Below, piece after piece: positions 1-10,268 of a stretch of DNA of 64,000 nt. Origin of the DNA: Manduca sexta (lineage: Eukaryota > Arthropoda > Insecta > Lepidoptera > Sphingidae). The notes beneath the pieces were generated by a model. It ran no database searches. It was not told where the DNA came from and saw only the letters and a program-made list of their open reading frames with translations. The DNA lies in assembly GCF_014839805.1 (NCBI RefSeq), contig NC_051120.1:5952001-6016000 (forward strand), read 5' to 3'. The translations under genes were made by a program, and so were the position numbers. The stretch's first letter is position 1; every line of letters starts with the position of its first letter.

Positions 1-3000
1 GTGGATCCCGTAAATAGGCGACCCCTTTTTATGGCGATGAAGCTTTCGGCGACGTTGTAAATATTCTGGGTCAACGGAAATCGCAATATTTTAAATTGCA
101 CGTAAAATGTTCGGATGTTTCGCCCTTATGTAAAATTATAATACATTTAAGTACAATGGAGATACATGTAATAGTTGTTTACAGATATATCTTACTAAAT
201 TACCTAAAACTCAATTAGGATATTTTAAATTTGTGCTAGCAAATTATAATGCCTTTGCAATAACTTTACTCGGTAAAAGTCCAGTATGCATATACTAAGG
301 GGTCGATTTATTAATTTCGGCGCAAGCAACGTTAATATGCGTGTATTTTTATCATTAAGTGTCAGTTTCAACAAGATTTGATAATGTTTACTGATGAGCA
401 TTCAAAAACTGGACATCTTCGGTCAGATGCCAGTTCTCGATAATTACTTTGTAAGTTTCTGAAATCTGTTCTCGTCGTTCATGATAGATAACGTTATAAT
501 AACGTGAGATTGTCTTTATAGCGCCATAAAGTAGTTATTGCTCCAAGGCGATAACGGACGATTTATAACACTTTAGTTCGCGCGGGTTGCCCTACTGCGA
601 AGGTTCAATGCTCACTGACATACACATTTTTTCACCACATTTATGGACTTCAATTTAGGATATCATTCTTTTAATACAGAAAAATCGTTGTTACATATTC
701 TAAAAAAGCTACCATCAGCATATACCTCACATTAACTGTTAAATTTCTATTTATGTAGATATTTTATGAAGGCGGCTGACAAAACTCGAAACATTTTGTT
801 CTTTCAAAACGGAATTTAAAACTATGTATGTATAATTTATTCATGGACATATAATGAATACACTGTGGGCAATAACAACATATTTCATAAGCATTTCAGA
901 AGTTTACACACGTGTATTAAAAGCTAATCCACAATGAATTGTTATCGCATCCTGTGCGCCGTAATGCAAAGTAGGTCAGGTTAATTAAGTAATCTGTTTT
1001 ACCGGTGTAATGAAGTAGGAAGAAAAGTAATAATGACTCTCTACAGAGTTGGATAATTAAATTATGAATGCAGAGATGTTATTCATGTCTTAAGATTTAT
1101 TTTTGTTCCATCTACGAATAAGTTTAGCTCCGACCATGCTCGACTTCTTGAGCCACAAATGTTTGTAACATAAAAAAAATATTAAGTTTAATTAATCTAA
1201 TGAGGAATTTTAAATAAGTATAATGTACATACTTTCTACAAAAGGAAGTAATAGCTAAATACACTTAGGTTTTTACGAAGTATAATATGTTACTGTAAAT
1301 CCCAAGACTTTCCAGAATAATTTAAGATTTACCAACTCTAAAGGGTAAAAGTGTGAAACGTTGTGACATCATTTTCGTTTTGAACTTTTACCAACATCAA
1401 CAACATAAATTTTAGATTTTACCCCAGAAACTCGATAAATCCCATCTATAAACACACTTGTCATTTCTAAAAATTCCTTTGTGTACATTTTGACATACCA
1501 AGTTTTTTTTTGCCGAAATAAGTAATTCGGCGCACCATAACAGTTTGACTGACAGATAACTAAAATCAGCGATTAAGAAATAAATGCATTGTGTTACTCT
1601 TAAAAGTAACATTTACCAACCATTATTGCCAAAAATTTGCATGAACCCAACTCTAATAATAACTCATAAAAATTATCTGTTGCTTAAAAATCCTTTTATT
1701 AATCAACATATGTTAATAAATCTTAAGATTTTGTAGTACGCTGGAGAATATGTACTCACAGATAAGTATATCATGATTGTAATATTATACGCATTTATGA
1801 ACATTAATTTATAACAGTATTCAAAACAAAGGCGGACCAAGTCATTTCAAATTTAATTGAACGCATTGTACCAACGAGGCTTGTGCTTTAATTTCTCATC
1901 TCGTGTAAATGTAAGGCTTCCAATTTGATACAAAATGTATCTGTTGGTAGCTTGCGGACCCTAATAGGTACGAAGTCCCATTGCCTGCATTTCAATTAAG
2001 GCCGGCGCGATGTCTCTATGTCAGTGGACGAAAATACAGCTTAACGGTAATGATTGTGAATGCGGGGGTCGCTCGTAAAGTAAAATCTTATTGCAGTATC
2101 CTCTACATAAATATGCACCGTTTAAAAATACGAGTTTTAATAATGGTCTAAACTGAACCGAAACTTTCTTAAAATAAAGGCTTCATAGAACTGGTAAAAA
2201 TTGTGTACGTGTATATTATTTGCACGCGCGAGCATGCAACACTAAATTCATTACGTTAGTAATGTGCGACGGTTACCTTATTTACGGTGCAGTCCTCTAA
2301 TCCTTGATATACTGCTAATGGACCGACTTCCACTACCTTCTGTAATACATAGGCAGGTAGCTTGCAGTGTTTATTTCTGTACTAATGCAAAAATCGATAA
2401 TGTACCTACCTAATCTATAAACATAAGTGTCTAAATCGTATAAACTTTGAAGTGGTTTTCCCCTTAGAAAAAGTTATGACTACTAATTGTCAACAACAAC
2501 TTCTTCGATAATTTATAGAGCCAAATAGAATTATATACATTCTAATACCTTAGTTATTATACTGTAACCGATATGGACTCACGTGCTAGATTCATACAGA
2601 CGCATTTTCATGTTCAGAACATATATAAAGGTTTCACCACAGCATCGGGTTATTAGAAAAACGTTGTTGTCTTAAAAACTAACAAAAAATCCTTTCGTTA
2701 AAGATTACTAAGAAATTCTGTATAGGTATCGCAACCCGCAAATTGCACGAACTGCCTTTTTAATAGCAGACGGAAAGCAAACAAGCAAGTCGCTTCATGC
2801 TAGCCGGAAACTTTTGAATAATAATAGATATTTTTAATGCCTCTTAAATTACTAAACGGAAGGGACACGAAGCGTCGTTCACAGAAATAAGATTTAAACG
2901 CACACAAATAGTAATCCCGTTTGTCAATGTATAGTATAGTTTGACGCATAGCTGCCGCAACGTCAGGTAGAGACAGTTTTTCTAAAAATAAACTTAGATC

Positions 3001-3655
3001 CAAGTTGCCCAGTACCATTTTGAATAAGCATCGTGTCGTCAACGGTGTCTCAAAGACTGAGGGTATTAAAAACATTATCAACATTCAAATATTTTACTTA
3101 GGTTCGCGTTCCACCTTTAAATATATCATAATCCCCTGGACATGTTTGGACTATATGGATACCATGCGTGCAAAACGGCCTGCGATTAATTAGAAGTAAG
3201 ACTTATTCAGTATCGTAATTAAGTTAATGGCGGCAGTCAGTGGAAAACATTTCAGGGTAATTCGTACCGTAAACACAGCTGCGAATTTGGAGGGCAATGT
3301 GTCGACGTCAAATTGTGTCGGTGGGATCATCGAAGCTAGGATGTTATAACGTGCAGAGAGATATTCTAATGTTTCGTATTTGAAATATTACAGCTGTGTA
3401 ATTTAACTACGCTATTTTAACAGTATAATAATAAACTAAGTTTGCACGTTTAAATATATTGTAACTCGTATGACACAAATCAGTATTTAAATAAATTTAA
3501 TTTAAAGTAACTAACAGATTTTTACAAAATCTCGGGCCATTAGTAACTTTGTATATTTTGTTAGCATCAACTAATATACTTTTGCTTAATGATAGCTAGG
3601 TATATACCTAGTCTTTGGAGATACTAGAAAAGTATTATATACCTACATCACACAT
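1..3655. other. Gene-poor AT-rich stretch, no gene recognised
   Basis: No open frame here shows a recognisable domain or a convincing exon structure. The longest (2800-3084, minus, 94 codons) has no family I know, no clear splice sites and no matching neighbour exon. The stretch may be intergenic or part of a long intron of a gene whose exons lie left of the window. I see no tRNA, rRNA or simple repeat in it. Confidence 0.5.
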
Positions 3656-3880
3656 CACGCATTTATCCCCGAAGGCGTACGCAGAGTCGCGGGCACCCAC
3701 TTTTCCCCAAGTGTGTTCCATCCCATGATGTGATAGGGGGCGAGTCTATCGCAATATCGGGTGCAAATTCCAGATACCGGGCTAATACTAAGCAGAAAAA
3801 CCCAAATAACCCTTTGCCCGACCCGGGATTCGAACCCAGAACCCAGAACCGCACATGCAGTACAACTACGCCACGGAGGT
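3656..3880 (-). repeat. SINE-like element with tRNA-type head
   Basis: Read on the minus strand, this begins with a tRNA-like segment ('CCTCCGTGGCGTAGTTGTA') carrying a good pol III B-box (GGGTTCGAATCCCGGG, near 3824-3840). It ends with a conserved tail containing 'CCCCCTATCACATCATGGG' and 'CTACGCCTTCGGGGATAAA'-like sequence. A diverged plus-strand copy of the same layout lies at 43823-44028, and pieces of the head occur at 29951-30028 and 63857-64000. This fits a non-autonomous lepidopteran retroposon. It is the best-preserved copy in the window. It is not a functional tRNA gene, because the anticodon arm does not form properly. Confidence 0.75.
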
Positions 3881-5395
3881 AATCATGTACATATATAATA
3901 GGAATTAATATGCATGAAGATACACACTAATAAAGTACGTGATTGAAACATTTTTTCATAATTGGCAAGCAAACACTATTCGAATATTTTATTTATCAGA
4001 AGGTGGACACAAAATCCCTACTATTAGGAAAATGTGGTTTGAATTTTTGATTAAGTGATCGAATATTTCTATCTGAGATCGTGCCCCGTGGTTGTGTCTA
4101 ATTAATTACAGCACGCACTTGTGGAATCTTAAACGAGATTTCCCGTAGGAACAAGGGCCCGTCTACCGCCCTAACATTATTTAATCAAAACGACTACCTG
4201 CGATTTCAAATTTATACAGGTTTCTTCAATTATTTACCTTAGCTGAAAAATTATAAGTTCTATGTTTATTTAAATAGGTAATGTCACTATTGTAATATAA
4301 AATAACAAGAAGCTAAAAAATGTAGGTGGGTGAATAATGGATCTTGGAAATAAAGTTCATTTTTGTCAATTAGTATATTCGCCACTATAGTATTGTAAAT
4401 AAAAGCTCACAAATCGATTATAAACTACTATTTTGAATTACTTTTATGAGAATACCGAATTTTATGTGAAATTAAAATAAATTTCAGTGCCTTAATATCA
4501 TGCGAGTTGAACAAAAATGGCTATAAAATATTTTAGTATCAATAACCAAATATGATCTATGAAAAATCTGTCTATTCCACTATTGGCCGCATAATTATTC
4601 GTGAAGCAGAAACCTTGAGGGTCTGGGCTCTACTCTAAAGAGTCGATAAATCCAATTTCTATTTAAATAAAATAAATTTTACAAATAATAAAACACACAG
4701 TCACGCGTTCCAGCTCCGAAGGGGTCGGCATTATGACCACTAAACAGTGACGTGGTGCGGGTTCTTGTCACCCGGGGCAAAACACAAAATTTTGGGCCTG
4801 GAAGGCACTGGGCAACATAAATACAAGATCACTTCTACTCGCACTTTGTAGTTCAAGATTAACTTGTACTATAGAATACGAATATTACTTAGTTCATTCT
4901 ATTTGTCGATCGCGATTACGTCTATGTAAAATGCATCAGTATGTACCTAAAAACGTGTAACAAGAATTGTATCGTTTGTATACACCCTCCATATGATAGG
5001 TACCCTTAGACAGTCGGTAAATAAACCAAATAAAATTACGATATTTTCACCATATTTTGTGCAACCACTGAACCAGTAACGCCATCTCTGGTTGTTACTG
5101 GACAATATTCAAGAGCCATTTATTACATTTAGTTCTGGAAATAGACACCAGTGTGAATTAAGGCCAGTGAAACAAGCATATTATTCAGTCAATTTGTATT
5201 TTAATTTGCTGTTATTAATTTTAGAAATGATTTTACAGCACTTAATTGAAAAAAAAAAAAACTAAATGAATATATATTGGATTCAAAATATTATAAAACC
5301 TGATTGTTTTTGGATGGTAAATATAAAAAAAATATTTGCTTACATTTTATATCAGGACTAAGCAAAAAAACAATATATTGCAACAGTGAAAAATG
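3881..5395. other. Intergenic stretch, nothing recognised
   Basis: AT-rich sequence between a SINE-like copy and the 3' end of the PSMG2-like gene. It has a short A-run near 5249 but no coding frame or structured element that I can support. Confidence 0.5.
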
Positions 5396-5401
5396 TTTAT
5401 T
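5396..5401 (-). terminator. Candidate poly(A) signal of PSMG2
   Basis: TTTATT on the plus strand (AATAAA on the minus strand) lies about 90 bases past the PSMG2 stop. It is the first canonical hexamer downstream and would give a short 3' UTR. Confidence 0.5.
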
Positions 5402-5492
5402 CACAAAAGAAATTTAATAATGACAATTATTGAAACTGTAAAAATATAGCATTACAATCACTTCTTAATAATAATTAAGTACAATATTTAAA

Positions 5493-6236
5493 TCAATATA
5501 TTTCTCTGGGTGGTGGTCTGCCAAATAAAAATTTCCAAGACACTGGTTGAACTAGCTGTGATAACAAATCTTTCTGCCCACTAAACAATGGCAGCACATA
5601 AGTTAATTGCTGTATCATATCAAATGCATCGGGTATGTTGTCTCCTTCAGAACAATATTTATATATCAACAAACAAGGCACAGATTCTTCACTAACAATT
5701 TTATACAATAATGAAGCAAATCCTCCACCAAATATATTCAATTCATCTTCTAAACATTCATGCTCAGTCCAATTTAAATGTTTAATTTTATTTTTATATG
5801 GACACAAATCATTCATCTTGAATCTGAATGGTGATGTCATTATATGTCTTTTCTCATGAGCATAGCTACTCGTTAGAATAATAACATCTTTTATTTTCTT
5901 TGTCTTTAACGTTTCAATAACTTCAGTCAGGAAACTTCGCGCGTGTTTTAAGACTAGAGGGGCTCGAATTTGTAACACTAAAACTTTTCTAACTTCACTG
6001 CGATATAATTCACAAGAGCACGAAAGCTCATTGGAATTTATATCATAAGGATCGTAACCCAGGACTGGAATAGTCGCAAGGCTTTGGATTTTTGCAATTT
6101 TCGTCATTTTCAAAGAGGAAATCAGTAAATCACAAGTAAGCTGGGCCACATTTCCAACGGCCACGCTAGGCACGATAAGAGTAAATCCAGACAAATCTCC
6201 CTCTTCAATGTATTTCCATGTATTTATTTGAGCCAT
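5493..6236 (-). CDS. PSMG2: Proteasome assembly chaperone 2 (PAC2/PSMG2)
   Basis: Likely the PAC2 subunit of the PAC1-PAC2 heterodimer, which helps assemble the 20S proteasome alpha ring in cytosol and nucleus. The single-exon product is 247 aa from the chosen start (MAQINTW...). The frame stays open 20 codons upstream to an ATG at 6296, but that extension is basic and unlike the family, so the inner Met is preferred. Family-like features are the N-terminal 'SGFTLIVPSVAVGNVAQL' strand, a central 'GGG' loop with a preceding 'LNW-E' motif, and 'SEGDNIPDA' near the C-terminus. The usual family length is about 250-265 aa, so the protein looks complete. It is divergent from Tim8 (start 6758), about 520 bp apart, suggesting a shared promoter region. 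The identification is by eye but the motifs are distinctive. Confidence 0.9.
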   Translation of the reverse strand: MAQINTWKYIEEGDLSGFTLIVPSVAVGNVAQLTCDLLISSLKMTKIAKIQSLATIPVLGYDPYDINSNELSCSCELYRSEVRKVLVLQIRAPLVLKHARSFLTEVIETLKTKKIKDVIILTSSYAHEKRHIMTSPFRFKMNDLCPYKNKIKHLNWTEHECLEDELNIFGGGFASLLYKIVSEESVPCLLIYKYCSEGDNIPDAFDMIQQLTYVLPLFSGQKDLLSQLVQPVSWKFLFGRPPPREIY

Positions 6237-6757
6237 ATTTATAAACTGAACTTGATTTTTTCTTGTTCTTGTCCGTAAAAACGCTTTTATTTTCAATTTT
6301 GTGATTATGTGCTATGATGAATGTCAAACTCAAAATCAAATATCAACATTTAGTCTATACTTTATGGTTTGTGTCAGTGTAGAGCTCAGAGTATAGAGCA
6401 AAAAGAATTTATATATATAGTATATATGGGTACCTATACTATATATTAAAATTCTCTTTGCTTTACTTACAAGTTACACTATAATCAAGCATGCCTTATA
6501 AATGAAGGTCGCCAACAAAAATTAGTTTTTAGACGATTCCCACAAATTTATAATTATAATAGATCATTATTTTAAATATGAGTGCATTTTGCATACCATC
6601 TTATGGAAATATTTGTCTCTGATTTTGACATTTGCCTAGCTTCCGTAAGTGATAATTTTTTCTTCAAGATAAATTATAATTTTTGTAATTCCGATTAGAT
6701 CTCGGTAATTTATAAGTGTTAGTAAAACTAGTACATGTTTATTGAATCTTACTGATT
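6237..6757. promoter_or_regulatory. Divergent promoter region between PSMG2 and Tim8
   Basis: This 520-bp interval separates the start codons of two oppositely oriented genes. It contains an AT-rich inverted repeat (about 6396-6425 against 6436-6465, centre 'GGGTACC'). No TATA box at a convincing distance was identified for either gene. The shared promoter role is inferred from the head-to-head layout only. Confidence 0.45.
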
Positions 6758-7889
6758 ATGAGCGAAAACGAAAGTGCCGATCCGCAGTTGGAAAACTTCA
6801 TATTAGCAGAAACGCAGAAGCAACGATTTCAGGTTATATGGTATTCCTTTACTATTGTTCGCTAGATTCCATAAAACTTTATTAAATAACTATATTTCAA
6901 TCACCAACCAATGGTGTTTTGTTTCTATTAGTAATTATTGTCGGCTCGAATCGCGACCTTTGACCTACGAGTCCATTATTTTTAAACAATTGTGTGATTA
7001 TATTCAGTTTACTTAATTTTGTTTCCTAATATAACCTTGTTAAGTAACATTTATGCTGTTTGGACAATTCGCTAACAACCATGACTATTTAAACATACCC
7101 TTTGGCCGTAAAGTCTTGTACATTTCAATGAATATAACATGAACTTTCATGATTTCATGTTTTTCCATTCTGTGTAATGTAAAGTTTCGTTGTTTATTGT
7201 ATTTTAGTTTCTTTATTTATAACTAGAAGTTTATTTGTGTACAATTAAAAATAAGGATAGTATTTCAATATTTCCAAAATATTACATTATACTTACTAAA
7301 TTTATTCATTAATAATATTCATTAGTGATGCTATTACTTCTTACTTGCATAAAATCCATAATACATAACCCTGTTTAAAGCCTTTTCTTATATTTTTTTT
7401 CTAATTAATGAATTTGCAACTGTTATGATATCCACTTTAGCAACAAAAATTGAGATTAATTAAAAAAAATAGCAACTCATTCAAGAAAGAGAGTGGGTAG
7501 AGCAGCCAATGTTTAAATATGAACAATCAACCAAAGAATGGGCATTTACAATCTCCATTTTACAATAAATTCAATATTGTCAAGATAATATTTGTTGTTT
7601 TGATTTGGATTGCATTGCAATATACTACTCGCATTTGAAATTAACTTTTAGAATGCATAAGATAACATAAAATAATTTGTTGTGTATTGTTTTCCAGGTT
7701 CTTGTACACGGTCTGACAGACACATGCTGGGACACATGTATGGGACGACCGTCAACCCGACTCGATTCCAAAACTGAAGTGTGCATCATGAACTGCGTTG
7801 AGCGATTCATTGACGCAACTACCTTCATTACTAAACGTCTTATGAACACTACAAAGTACCGATCAGACTCACCACTTGAATTTCAGTAA
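6758..7889 (+). CDS. Tim8: Mitochondrial inner membrane translocase subunit Tim8
   Basis: Small Tim chaperone of the mitochondrial intermembrane space. With Tim13 it escorts hydrophobic precursors to the inner membrane. There are two exons, 6758-6832 and 7698-7889, joined in phase 0 (donor CAG|GTTATA, acceptor TTTCCAG|GTT), giving 88 aa. The twin CX3C motif is clear: CWDTC at about residues 35-39 and CIMNC at about 54-58, with 14 residues between, as expected for Tim8/DDP1. 'LDSKTEVC' and 'NCVERFIDAT' are also typical of Tim8. The second exon alone could be mistaken for a 70-codon frame starting inside the intron. Only 26 bases separate the stop from the Pex3 ATG, and no poly(A) hexamer lies in that gap. 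Confidence 0.95.
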
Positions 7890-7915
7890 CTTGTAATAAT
7901 TTTAAAGTTGTAAAA

Positions 7916-9031
7916 ATGTTTTCAAGCATTAAAAACTTTTTACACCGCCATAAGAAAAAGTTTATCGTGACAGGGGTTGTGGTTGGTGGGATCTATATAT
8001 TGACAAACTATGCCCAAAGAAAATTAAGGGAATGGCAGGAGAAAGAAGCAAAGAAATTCTTTGAGATGACCCGCAAAAAGCAACATTTTGAAAGCACAGA
8101 ACGTACCTGCAACCAAACTATTCTTTCACTATCAAAAATTGTGTCTGAAAGTATACTAAGTCTACTGAACACAGAAGAAATAGTACAGAAATTGCAAGAA
8201 AATCCTGAAAATAAACTAGCTCTCTGGGAACAGTTGAAGGTAATGATATTCACAAGAATCTGTGTACTTGTTTATGCTCTGTGCATATTACAAGTGACTT
8301 TACGAGTGCAATTGAACATAATTGGTGGCTATCTTTTCAAAGATTCAGTACATGAGGAGGATCCATTAGTTGACAGCAATTTGCAATCAAAATATTTGTC
8401 ATTATGTCACCATTTCGTTGGACGAGGTGTGGAGGATTTGATAAAACAAATAGAAAAGGCAGTTAAGAGGGTTGTGGAACCAGTTGTGCTTAAGAAAAAA
8501 ATCACTCTACAAGAAGTAGAACAGATGTTTTGGTCAATCCAAACAATATTATGTACCGACACGGCAGACGGTGATCCTATCAAGAAAATGGTGCACTATT
8601 TAGTGGGACACACAGAGATAGATGATGCCAAACTGGATACCATTGTCAAAGAAACAATGGATATATTAGAGAGTGACGAAGTGACATCTATCGCAATGTC
8701 TTCTGTCAGCAGAAGCTTTTCGGCCGTTATTGATGAGGTAGCTAGCCTCTTTGTGACAAAGTCAGTGCCCATAACTAAAAATGATTTGGAAATCGATTGT
8801 CATGTCATCACAAATGGCGCACTGAAACTGGGGGCAGCTGCAGAGCAGTTTGTGGACATTAATAAAGTTGAAATACATTTTGTAAAACTGCTGCCAGTAA
8901 TTAATGAACTTGTCACTAAGAACACTTGTAAGGGAAACAACAACATTCCAGATTTATTGACTCAACAACTAACACTCAATGATAAATTGAAGCTGTTAGG
9001 TGCAAACATTTATGAAGTATTTAGTAATTAG
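7916..9031 (+). CDS. Pex3: Peroxin-3 (peroxisomal biogenesis factor 3)
   Basis: Peroxisomal membrane protein that docks PEX19 and inserts peroxisomal membrane proteins. The product is a single uninterrupted frame of 371 aa, close to the roughly 373 aa typical of animals. The N-terminus has a basic stretch (HRHKKKF), one membrane helix (about residues 17-33, 'FIVTGVVVGGIYILTNY'), then 'AQRKLREWQEKEA'. The family signatures 'HFESTERTCNQTILSL' and 'LRVQLNIIGGYL' are present. Lack of introns is notable beside the spliced neighbours and could reflect retroposition or intron loss. The start lies 26 bases after the Tim8 stop, so the mRNA is either dicistronic with Tim8 or starts inside Tim8. Confidence 0.95.
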   Translation: MFSSIKNFLHRHKKKFIVTGVVVGGIYILTNYAQRKLREWQEKEAKKFFEMTRKKQHFESTERTCNQTILSLSKIVSESILSLLNTEEIVQKLQENPENKLALWEQLKVMIFTRICVLVYALCILQVTLRVQLNIIGGYLFKDSVHEEDPLVDSNLQSKYLSLCHHFVGRGVEDLIKQIEKAVKRVVEPVVLKKKITLQEVEQMFWSIQTILCTDTADGDPIKKMVHYLVGHTEIDDAKLDTIVKETMDILESDEVTSIAMSSVSRSFSAVIDEVASLFVTKSVPITKNDLEIDCHVITNGALKLGAAAEQFVDINKVEIHFVKLLPVINELVTKNTCKGNNNIPDLLTQQLTLNDKLKLLGANIYEVFSN

Positions 9032-9269
9032 TACTTTATATTATTATATTTACTGGTTTCACTATTTCCTGTAATTTTTAAATATGGTTTCCTTTAAACT
9101 TGTTTACTTCTGAAGCTTTAAGTGTTGTACCTCTTATGTTGCGAAAATAATAGATATAATTTGCGGTGTTTTTGTGTAACAATAATATTTATTCTGTAAC
9201 ATCTAGTTATCATGGCATGGTGTAAAGATTTGTAAGTCTAAATTTTTTAGACATAAACTGGGGGAAATT

Positions 9270-9275
9270 AATAAA
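9270..9275 (+). terminator. Candidate poly(A) signal of Pex3 (and possibly Tim8-Pex3)
   Basis: AATAAA about 240 bases after the Pex3 stop. It is the first canonical hexamer downstream of both the Tim8 and Pex3 stops in their spacer and 3' region that I noticed, so it would suit a shared 3' end. Confidence 0.5.
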
Positions 9276-9360
9276 TGTTAAGACAACCACATTATTTTTA
9301 TTAATTCCTTAGAATTATTAATGCAACAAGTTGTCTACCACGCACACCCAACTTAATATG

Positions 9361-9566
9361 TACAGTCAGCCACAAAAGTAGCTGAACAAAATCAAAATTT
9401 TAAACTTGCTTAATTTAACTGTTATAAAAATATTATTTTTTTATGTAAAATAAAGTAACCCTTATGAAGGTTATTTTAGTAAAGAAAAATATATTGTTGA
9501 TGGTGAAAAAGTATGAAGGCGTCTTGATACTTTGAATTTTTTCTGCTACTTTTGTGGCTAACTGTA
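9361..9566. mobile_element. MITE with 23-24 bp terminal inverted repeats (Tc1/mariner-type)
   Basis: The left end starts TACAGTCAGCCACAAAAGTA and the right end, reverse complemented, starts TACAGTTAGCCACAAAAGTA. The match is near perfect over 23 bases (about 9361-9383 against 9543-9566). The ends carry TA, the target of Tc1/mariner transposases. The 206-bp interior has no coding potential, so it is a non-autonomous copy. It lies 330 bp past Pex3. Confidence 0.85.
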
Positions 9567-10013
9567 CATATCACAAAGTAGACATTTCAAAATAAATTAA
9601 TTCTCATTAATCTCATGGATATTATAAGGAATTTTAGTGAGAAAAAAAATGTAAAACTAGTTACAAATAGTGCTACTTACAAATAGTTATTAGAATAATC
9701 GATCATATCTGAGACTACACAAAAGTGACCATTACTACCACAACTAAATCGACTGTCTTCAAAACCAATTTTTCAAACAAGTAAACACTGTAAACCTTGT
9801 GGGGAGTAAGTATCGTTTTGTATAAAATTATGCTCATGAACAAATCTATCGTCGGAAGGCCGTACGTGACTGGCGTAAGTTTCCGAAATAGCAGAAACTA
9901 GAGTCGATAAACCAAAAAATCCTCAATAGAGGCAACCCTGAATGATACGATTTTGATATTTATATAGTATATTTTTGACGATTGTAAGTTTCAGCAATCA
10001 ATCCGTCGCGAAA

Positions 10014-10268
10014 ATGGACGAATCAGAACTAAGTATTTTTTACACGCTTACAAATACCTTAATTTTATTGGTCTATACTTGGGATCAGATCCAAGATTAT
10101 GATTGGGATCGTTTATTAAAAACAGCCGTTATTCTTTTTTTTATTCGGTTACTACTATTAACGTTTTTAGATAGATGGCGCTGGTATTGTACAAATGGCG
10201 TTATGACTCGAACTTTTATAGTGGAAAACGCTTTTGACGCGAGCGACACCGCATTTAACATATTTTAA
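10014..10268 (+). CDS. Small hydrophobic protein, unknown
   Basis: Uncharacterised 84-aa frame starting MDESELS at 10014, in a fair initiation context (AAAATGG). An in-frame ATG at 9975 would add 13 residues. The product has two hydrophobic segments (about residues 9-22 and 38-54) around an acidic 'QDYDWDR', then 'DRWRWYC' and a polar tail. That would suit a small membrane protein. I do not recognise a family. Support is limited to length, the start context and the alternating hydrophobic pattern. No splice partner is obvious. It could be a chance frame or a relic exon. Confidence 0.3.
   Translation: MDESELSIFYTLTNTLILLVYTWDQIQDYDWDRLLKTAVILFFIRLLLLTFLDRWRWYCTNGVMTRTFIVENAFDASDTAFNIF

Noticed and set aside
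2800..3084. 94-codon minus-strand frame as a gene
   Set aside because: No recognisable domain, splice partner or conserved feature. The plus strand also has an overlapping frame.
3820..3880. A true tRNA gene at the B-box
   Set aside because: The B-box is good, but the rest does not fold into a cloverleaf and the same sequence recurs as a SINE-like repeat.
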